Shown: one piece after another, positions 1-4,025 of the stretch
Layout of the letters: each line of letters opens with the position of its first letter
How positions within the stretch are numbered: the first letter of the stretch is position 1
NCBI GenBank assembly: GCA_003448685.1
Contig: DLXW01000126.1
Location: 1 to 5,847, forward strand
DNA length: 5,847 bases
Origin: Cyanothece sp. UBA12306
GTDB lineage: Bacteria > Cyanobacteriota > Cyanobacteriia > Cyanobacteriales > Microcystaceae
Direction: 5' to 3'
Position numbers and translations under genes: made by a program
The notes under the pieces: generated by a model
What the model was told of the DNA's origin: nothing
The model's database searches: none
The model's input: only the letters and a program-made list of their open reading frames with translations

Positions 1-48
1 CTACAACTAGCATTGATTAATCCTCGACCTTGGATAGATAGATTTTAA
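1..48 (+). CDS. Possible 3' end of a plus-strand gene (partial, unidentified)
   Basis: The first plus-strand frame is open from the left edge and reads LQLALINPRPWIDRF before TAA at 46-48. The composition is protein-like (W, P and charged residues), but 15 residues are too few to name a family, and an open frame this short is expected by chance about half the time. If real, the gene would converge on the minus-strand operon. The competing reading is a minus-strand gene starting at the ATG at 13-11, which has a GAGGA-like ribosome-binding sequence about 7 bases upstream and would leave the window at once. The sequence here does not decide between them. Confidence 0.28.
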   Translation, partial: LQLALINPRPWIDRF

Positions 49-409
49 CATATTTTACCCAAATTAGCTAGAATTAAATCGTTGCTACGCAGTTAATTCA
101 TTGGTCGGATTTCATCCCCCGCTAATTTTAGTGAGCATTCTGTTGAAAAATGTAGCGGGGGCATTCATCCGACATTTTAGGTAATATGTTTTATAGTGCT
201 ACGTGTTGATGTTAGGATACTTATTAACGAAGTCAGTAGGGGTTTAATAATATTAAGCCGGTACAGAAGTAGTTTTTGTAATGAAGATTTATGCCTCGCT
301 CCAAAAACTTTTTGCTTTAAAAAGCCGGGTTTTAGAACCAATAATTTCGATAAAGCCTGAAATTAGGTCATAGCTCGATTCTACATTCTACATTCTTAAT
401 TCTACATTC
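49..409. other. Gene-poor intergenic region with structured repeats
   Basis: This 361-base stretch has no convincing coding region on either strand. It contains the large inverted repeat at 104-173 and the heptamer array at 378-412. It also has a weak AT-rich palindrome around 308-325 (CTTTTT, five-base loop, AAAAAG) and a short direct repeat AAGCCGG at 255-261 and 322-328. No tRNA-like fold and no strong GC-stem plus T-run terminator is apparent for the operon ending at 410. Confidence 0.6.
104..173. repeat. Large two-part inverted repeat (hairpin)
   Basis: The outer arms GTCGGAT (104-110) and ATCCGAC (167-173) pair perfectly over 7 bp. The inner arms CCCCCGCTA (116-124) and TAGCGGGGG (153-161) pair perfectly over 9 bp. 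They are separated by a symmetric 5 x 5 internal mismatch (TTCAT against CATTC). The stem can extend with A125-T151 and TTTT 126-129 against AAAA 147-150, with G152 bulged. The left part GGAT-ttc-ATCC is itself a small palindrome. No T-run follows on either strand, so it is not a standard intrinsic terminator. A subterminal hairpin or remnant of an IS200/IS605-like element, a REP-like palindrome, or a transcript-stabilising 3' structure are all possible. The structure is seen directly; the origin is inference. Confidence 0.75.
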
Positions 410-412
410 TTA
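378..412. repeat. Heptanucleotide tandem repeat array (STRR-like)
   Basis: There are five contiguous 7-base units on the plus strand: ATTCTAC, ATTCTAC, ATTCTTA, ATTCTAC, ATTCTTA, followed by a degenerate ATTTCCC. Short tandemly repeated heptamers of this kind are characteristic of cyanobacterial genomes. The last unit (406-412) contains the TAA stop of the NlpC/P60 gene, so the array starts exactly at the 3' end of the operon. Confidence 0.9.
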
Positions 413-1114
413 ATTTCCCGTAGCGCTATAGCTTTTAACCACCCGTCCACAACTCCAAAACTTATGATAATAGCGAGAACTGATTTCATCTCCTTGATCA
501 GAAAAAGGATCGATCGCAATACCATTTCTGCCATTTTTTGGACCAGAACTATGGATATAATAACCCTCTCCCAAATACAGCGCAACATGATTAACTTTTT
601 GCTCACCAAAGAAGATTAAATCTCCTGGTAAAAGTTGTGTTTGCTCAATCTTTTTGGTAAAAGATTCTTGTTGATAAGAATCTCTTGGCAACCAAATTCC
701 TGAAGTAGCAAAAGCTTTTTGGATTAACCCAGAACAATCATAATTGGGTCCAATAGTTCCACCCCATAAATAATAATTAGATTGTTCCATGGCCGCTTTA
801 GTAAAAGCAATAATTTTTGGCAGTTGTAATTCGATCTGATCGCGGTACAAAATCTCAGATTTATAAGCAGTTTTTGCGGGTTTTAATTGCTTAATTTGGC
901 TTAAAAGTAACCAAGCTACATAACCATCTTCGCATAAGCGCACTTTAACTGCTTTTTCCGTGACCGTATCTTTTAAAAACGTAAGATGTCTTCCCTTAGC
1001 AGCTTGTGTCGCTAATTCCTGACATTCTGGAGAATTAAATAAATTTAAGTCAATATCACTATAATATTCGCCGCAAACTGATGGAGATAATAATTCTAGG
1101 GAAGTCATATTCAA
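410..1114 (-). CDS. SH3b + NlpC/P60 cell-wall endopeptidase (gamma-D-glutamyl-L-diamino acid type)
   Basis: This is a 234-residue cysteine peptidase predicted to cleave the gamma-D-Glu to diamino-acid bond of peptidoglycan stem peptides, in recycling or remodelling. Residues about 15-85 match the N-terminal bacterial SH3 domain of the cyanobacterial enzymes of known structure (Nostoc punctiforme and Anabaena variabilis). Residues about 95-228 are the NlpC/P60 domain. The nucleophile Cys127 lies in YDCSGLIQKAF, His176 in VNHVALYLG and His188 in YYIHSSG, and the conserved GDLIFF is at 164-169. There is no signal peptide or membrane segment, consistent with a cytoplasmic recycling role. The start is ambiguous: TTG at 1114 lies 5 bases after AAGGAG and ATG at 1108 lies 11 bases after it. 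ATG would remove only two residues. The gene is last in the run, 1 or 7 bp after the kinase stop. Its final codons overlap GCTATAGC/AGCGCT palindromes next to the heptamer array, so the extreme C-terminus may be repeat-derived. Confidence 0.95.
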   Translation of the reverse strand: MNMTSLELLSPSVCGEYYSDIDLNLFNSPECQELATQAAKGRHLTFLKDTVTEKAVKVRLCEDGYVAWLLLSQIKQLKPAKTAYKSEILYRDQIELQLPKIIAFTKAAMEQSNYYLWGGTIGPNYDCSGLIQKAFATSGIWLPRDSYQQESFTKKIEQTQLLPGDLIFFGEQKVNHVALYLGEGYYIHSSGPKNGRNGIAIDPFSDQGDEISSRYYHKFWSCGRVVKSYSATGN

Positions 1115-1115
1115 T

Positions 1116-1955
1116 TTAACTCCTTATCTGTGATTGAACAAGATCGGATTTCCCAGCAAAAGGAATTAGCATCAACAGACGTGTAAAAGGTTCTGGAGAA
1201 TGCTCTGAGGTTAACTCTATCATATCTAATTGCCCTCCCATTTTTTCTAATAAAGTTTGACAAATCATCAATTTCATGCCAGGAGACATTTCGACTTGAT
1301 GGCTAAATTGTTTAAGAGATTCTAGAGTCAACTCATCGAGATCCAAGATAGGTTTTTCTTTTTTCCAACGGACAGTAGAACAGGGTAAATCAATAGTAAT
1401 TTCAGCTAAATTTTGAGAAGATTTACCACCGCTAGAAACCAAGATAGTTCCCCTTTCTAAAAGACTGATTCCTGCATCAACTAAAGTAACTAATGAATGT
1501 ACAAAACGTTGATAATCAGCTTTAATATAAATTTCTGTTTCAGGAGTTTCAAATTTTAATTTTAAACCACGATTAATGGCTTGGAGATTGGTTAATTTAT
1601 GGAGTTTTTGAAAAACTCTAGTAATTTTAATTGGCTCAATTGTCAAAGAAATTCGACCATATTCTATTTTAGAAACATTAACAATTTCATCAATCATCTT
1701 CATCAGTTTTTGTGCTGCTTTGTAGGATTCAGCAATAAATTCCCGTTCTTCGGCAGCATTGTCGCATAGATCTGATAAAATGAGTTGGTGTAGTCCGATC
1801 AAACTACTTAAAGGTGAGCGTAATTCATGGGCAGTTCTAACTAAAAACCCCGTTTTAAACTCGCTGAGTTGGGCAGCCATTTGATAAGCTAATTTGGTCT
1901 GTTCTAATTCTTGCTGTAAGGCTTCAATTTCATTCATAATTAGGGTTTGCTGCAA
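1116..1955 (-). CDS. Soluble histidine-kinase-like protein with degenerate ATPase domain
   Basis: This 279-residue protein has no transmembrane or recognisable sensor domain. Residues about 8-35 form a probable coiled coil. They are followed by a HisKA dimerisation/phosphoacceptor helix pair with an intact H-box, TAHELRSPLSSLIG, whose acceptor would be His43. The C-terminal half follows the HATPase_c outline but has lost key motifs. The N-box position reads SLVTLVDAG (about 154-162) with Asp160 where Asn is usual, and no DxGxG G1 box is present. A G2-like helix survives (MSPGMKLMICQTLLEKMGGQL, about 223-243). ATP binding and autophosphorylation are therefore doubtful, and a phosphoacceptor, partner-kinase substrate or scaffold role is possible. 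No response regulator is adjacent. The start is uncertain: TTG at 1955 (an in-frame TGA lies a few codons upstream) or ATG at 1937, which gives MNEIEALQQ; neither has a good ribosome-binding site. It follows the TsaC gene by 16 bp. Confidence 0.85.
   Translation of the reverse strand: MQQTLIMNEIEALQQELEQTKLAYQMAAQLSEFKTGFLVRTAHELRSPLSSLIGLHQLILSDLCDNAAEEREFIAESYKAAQKLMKMIDEIVNVSKIEYGRISLTIEPIKITRVFQKLHKLTNLQAINRGLKLKFETPETEIYIKADYQRFVHSLVTLVDAGISLLERGTILVSSGGKSSQNLAEITIDLPCSTVRWKKEKPILDLDELTLESLKQFSHQVEMSPGMKLMICQTLLEKMGGQLDMIELTSEHSPEPFTRLLMLIPFAGKSDLVQSQIRS
1120..1125 (-). promoter_or_regulatory. Shine-Dalgarno AAGGAG for the NlpC/P60 gene
   Basis: On the minus strand AAGGAG lies within the last codons of the upstream kinase-like gene (ATA AGG AGT TAA). 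It is 5 bases from TTG (1114) and 11 from ATG (1108). It is the only strong ribosome-binding sequence I find in the operon. The spacing favours TTG and the codon favours ATG. Confidence 0.7.
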
Positions 1956-1971
1956 AAATTGATGATTTCAT

Positions 1972-2580
1972 TTAATTAGGAGTTACTTGGGGTTGGAGAA
2001 AGACGCTTCCCTGTCGTAATATTTTCCATTGTATTCCTGTCCATTTTGCTACGGTAGATGGCAGTCCACTAGCTAATTGATCACGATCGCAGATCCTAGG
2101 ATCGGATAGGGTATAGACATGGGGAAAATTAAGTGCGATCGCCTTAAAATTTGTTAAAGGTGGTTCTCCTGATAAATTCGCGCTAGTGGTAGCTAAACAT
2201 CCAGTTTGTCGTAAAATTTCCCTAGCGATATCATGATTAGGAATGCGAATACCAATGGTGGTAGAATCAAGGGGGTTCATCACCTCGGGAACCAGAGATG
2301 AAGCTGGTAAAACTAGGGTTAATGGTCCGGGCCAATAAGACTGGGCGATTTGTTGCCAGGTTTCCATTTCTTGAGAATTTCCCTTAACATAGGGCCATAA
2401 ATCTTCAGCAGATGCACCCATCAGAATTAAGGGTTTATTGGGGGGACGTTTTTTCGCAGCAAAAATGAGACTAGAAGATTGAGGTAAAACCCCTAAAGCA
2501 GGTACGGTATCTGTGGGGAAACTAACGACTTGTCCCTTGATAGCGGCCTTAATTAATTCAGTTTGAGATACTTGAGGCAT
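1972..2580 (-). CDS. tsaC: L-threonylcarbamoyladenylate synthase (YrdC/Sua5 family)
   Basis: The 202-residue protein makes threonylcarbamoyl-AMP from threonine, bicarbonate and ATP. This is the first step of the t6A modification at position 37 of ANN-decoding tRNAs; TsaD with TsaB and TsaE completes it. YrdC-family motifs are in order: SFPTDTVPALG (20-30), KKRPPNKPLIL (43-53), PGPLTLVLPA (84-93), IRIP (111-114), TTSANLSGEPP (131-141) and SGLPSTVAKW (171-180). The length fits the YrdC-only form without the extra Sua5 C-terminal domain. The enzyme is cytoplasmic. Its ATG overlaps the stop of the DUF364 gene by one base (TAATG), so translation is probably coupled. A HIP1 octamer lies inside the gene. 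A second YrdC paralogue elsewhere in the genome cannot be excluded, so the assignment to the main t6A pathway is inference from family. Confidence 0.93.
   Translation of the reverse strand: MPQVSQTELIKAAIKGQVVSFPTDTVPALGVLPQSSSLIFAAKKRPPNKPLILMGASAEDLWPYVKGNSQEMETWQQIAQSYWPGPLTLVLPASSLVPEVMNPLDSTTIGIRIPNHDIAREILRQTGCLATTSANLSGEPPLTNFKAIALNFPHVYTLSDPRICDRDQLASGLPSTVAKWTGIQWKILRQGSVFLQPQVTPN
2135..2142. repeat. HIP1 octamer GCGATCGC
   Basis: This is a perfect copy of the highly iterated palindrome of cyanobacteria, located inside the tsaC gene. One-mismatch relatives lie at 510-517 and 2083-2090. Confidence 0.9.
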
Positions 2581-2582
2581 TA
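2578..2582 (-). promoter_or_regulatory. TAATG stop/start overlap, DUF364 gene to tsaC
   Basis: On the minus strand the TAA of the upstream gene (2582-2580) and the ATG of tsaC (2580-2578) share one A. No clear Shine-Dalgarno precedes the ATG, so reinitiation or translational coupling is the likely way this gene is translated. Confidence 0.8.
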
Positions 2583-3350
2583 GTGATTAATTGTGGTATT
2601 GTTCAAGTTAACTAAGCGATATTCAACTCCTGTTTCAAAGATTCTCACCCCTCCTCCTTCAGCAATGGTTTGTCTTAAAGCTAGAGGATTGGTTACGGTT
2701 ACTCCTGCTAAATAATCTACCCCAAATTCCCTTAATTGTGCTAACCAAGGAACGGTGGGACCCATCAAAACTAGGGTAGAATTTTTGGCTAGTTCAACCA
2801 AACGAGGGAAAGTTTTATTAGCAATAGAAGTTGCTGTTAAAAATACCCATTCAGACTGAGGAAGCAAGTATTCGGATGCTGGTGAGGGAAAGTCCCCAGG
2901 ACCGGGGTTAAGTTCAATAACATTAATGTCCATCTCGGTTTCGTAGCGATTTAATCCTGGATAGCGTCCAATAATAGAAACTTGTTTTCCTCGAAGTTGG
3001 GGGAGAAAATGTTCAAAAACTGCTAAATTAGATGACCCAGGATGGGTTAAAGGTAGTCCTGTTAGGGGTAGGGATGAATGGGGGTTAATAGCTGCATTAA
3101 CACAGGCCATACCTACGGTTGCTTGATAACTATCCCAAGAACGCAACCAAGGGGCTAGATCTGCTATGGTTTGATTAACTAGGGTTCCTGACCAAGATAG
3201 GGTCCTAATGGGGACATCTGGACTCATACATAGTCCTATCCCTTCAGTTTGACACATGGTCCAAGTTAGTCCGATGATAATTTCTTGGATGACTGTTTTG
3301 TTGTTGCTGTAGTCTAGGAGTAAGTCGTAGATTGCGTTGGGATTGGACAT
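2580..3350 (-). CDS. DUF4213/DUF364 Rossmann-like protein (putative heavy-metal chelation domain)
   Basis: This 256-residue soluble protein has the two-domain layout of the DUF4213 + DUF364 family, for which a Desulfitobacterium structure shows an enolase-N-like domain joined to a Rossmann-like domain. The N-terminal part has GLTWTMCQTEGIGLCMSP (27-44) and ATVGMACVNAAIN (77-89). The C-terminal part has VSIIGRYPGL (124-133), then PASEYLLPQSEWVFLTATS (157-175), the conserved T-rich segment ending NKT, and VLMGPTVPW (194-202), with the family's GVDYLAG near 210-216. The biochemical role is unsettled; heavy-metal or cofactor binding has been suggested for the family. ATG at 3350 is chosen because an in-frame TAA lies six codons upstream. 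No Shine-Dalgarno is visible. It starts 36 bp after the DUF5989 stop and overlaps tsaC by one base. Confidence 0.87.
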   Translation of the reverse strand: MSNPNAIYDLLLDYSNNKTVIQEIIIGLTWTMCQTEGIGLCMSPDVPIRTLSWSGTLVNQTIADLAPWLRSWDSYQATVGMACVNAAINPHSSLPLTGLPLTHPGSSNLAVFEHFLPQLRGKQVSIIGRYPGLNRYETEMDINVIELNPGPGDFPSPASEYLLPQSEWVFLTATSIANKTFPRLVELAKNSTLVLMGPTVPWLAQLREFGVDYLAGVTVTNPLALRQTIAEGGGVRIFETGVEYRLVNLNNTTINH

Positions 3351-3386
3351 TCGATGTTTAAAGCATTAATTGCTCAGATTTAGTTT

Positions 3387-3548
3387 CTAGAATAGGGTAT
3401 AAATAAAAGGTGCGATCGCAGAACCTTGGGTAAAAACAATTAATGCTCCTAATAATACTAAAGTAATAATCAAGGGTGCTAACCAGTATTTTTTGCGTTC
3501 GTTTAAGAATCCCCAAAGATCTTGTAATAAATCGATAAAACCTTCCAT
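3387..3548 (-). CDS. DUF5989 (SxtK-like) small membrane protein, 53 aa
   Basis: This short gene begins MEGFIDLLQDLWGFLNERKK, continues with a hydrophobic segment at about 22-40 (WLAPLIITLVLLGALIVFT) and ends in QGSAIAPFIYTLF at TAG 3389-3387. The pattern is an amphipathic N-terminal helix with D-LW-F---RKK, one membrane span, and a conserved QGSA-APFIYTLF tail. This is the DUF5989 family, whose members sit beside SxtJ-family proteins and carbamoyltransferases, including SxtK of saxitoxin clusters. Its ATG shares one base with the stop of the SxtJ-like gene (TAATG), so the two are probably translationally coupled. A HIP1 octamer encodes part of the tail (SAIA). The molecular function is unknown. 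From the tight coupling I infer that it partners the SxtJ-like protein in the membrane. The near-perfect family pattern and the coupling make this a real gene despite its size. Confidence 0.92.
   Translation of the reverse strand: MEGFIDLLQDLWGFLNERKKYWLAPLIITLVLLGALIVFTQGSAIAPFIYTLF
3412..3419. repeat. HIP1 octamer GCGATCGC
   Basis: This perfect HIP1 palindrome lies inside the 53-residue DUF5989 gene, where it encodes part of the conserved GSAIAP stretch. Confidence 0.9.
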
Positions 3549-3550
3549 TA
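3546..3550 (-). promoter_or_regulatory. TAATG stop/start overlap, SxtJ-like to DUF5989 gene
   Basis: The TAA of the SxtJ-like gene (3550-3548) and the ATG of the DUF5989 gene (3548-3546) overlap by one base. This implies coupled translation and matched amounts of the two membrane proteins. Confidence 0.8.
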
Positions 3551-3955
3551 ATAGGGGTTCTCCATACTAACTTTATTTCTAATTTTACTAGAAACTCGAT
3601 AGGTTTCTAAGGCAAATTCAAAATGTCTTTGCATTGTATCTCTCTTAGCTAATCGCATAATTAAAGCCATAGGAGTTAACATTAAGAAGAAAATAAGCCC
3701 TAAAATAATACGGCTATTAATCCAACTCAGAACTTGTCCCACTCTTGTCCATCCATAATAAATGGGTTCAAGGGATTTAGGCATAATTAAAGCTAAACCT
3801 GATAAGATACACCCAATAATCCAAGGAATAAGAGATAATCCGTGTCCCCAAATCAAGGGTAAAATTAAGCCAAATAGTACCGCGATAATGATTCCGGTTA
3901 GTAAGCCAAAATTTCGTAGACCTTTTTGATCTAATTTTTCAATTTCATGAAACAT
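3548..3955 (-). CDS. SxtJ-family membrane protein
   Basis: The 135-residue protein begins with a charged stretch (MFHEIEKLDQKGLRNFG). It has hydrophobic segments at about 16-36, 42-58 and 82-101, with P33-L-I-W and LIMPKSLEPIYYGWTRVG (56-73) between them. Its cytoplasmic-looking tail has many charged residues and ends KVSMENPY. The topology, the K-LEPIY-GW--- segment after the second span, the LTPMALIMRL segment and the SMExPY ending agree with the SxtJ family, named from saxitoxin clusters and usually found next to NodU-type carbamoyltransferases. The function is unknown. ATG 3955 has no obvious Shine-Dalgarno and lies 70 bp after the carbamoyltransferase stop. That gap is AT-rich (TTGATC, TAAATT-like stretches), so an internal promoter is possible but not demonstrable. 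The tight association suggests membrane anchoring of the carbamoyltransferase or of its substrate; that is inference. Confidence 0.87.
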   Translation of the reverse strand: MFHEIEKLDQKGLRNFGLLTGIIIAVLFGLILPLIWGHGLSLIPWIIGCILSGLALIMPKSLEPIYYGWTRVGQVLSWINSRIILGLIFFLMLTPMALIMRLAKRDTMQRHFEFALETYRVSSKIRNKVSMENPY

Positions 3956-4025
3956 AATAGTTTTTAATTGTCATTAAAATTTAGGTTGAGATCAATACTA
4001 AGTAGGCAAAATAAAACATGATTAA

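Noticed and set aside
308..330. An intrinsic terminator (CTTTTT/AAAAAG hairpin near GCCGGG)
   Set aside because: The stem is short and almost entirely A-T, and a proper GC stem followed by a T-run is missing on either strand.
281..373. A 30-residue plus-strand open frame beginning MKIYASLQKLFALK
   Set aside because: It has no ribosome-binding sequence and no recognised family, and its length is expected by chance in AT-rich intergenic DNA.
378..412. A small CRISPR array
   Set aside because: Units are 7 bases and contiguous, with no spacers and no cas genes nearby.
388..609. A 73-codon minus-strand open frame starting at a TTG/GTG
   Set aside because: It lies almost wholly inside the NlpC/P60 gene in another frame, has no family resemblance, and ends in the heptamer array.
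3361..3373. Small palindrome AGCATTAATTGCT between the DUF5989 and DUF364 genes as an operator or terminator
   Set aside because: It has only a 4-bp stem with a five-base AT loop, which is too weak to assign a role.
3956..4025. A promoter between the carbamoyltransferase and SxtJ-like genes
   Set aside because: The gap is AT-rich and offers several poor -35/-10 pairs, none with convincing sequence and spacing, so it is only noted as possible.
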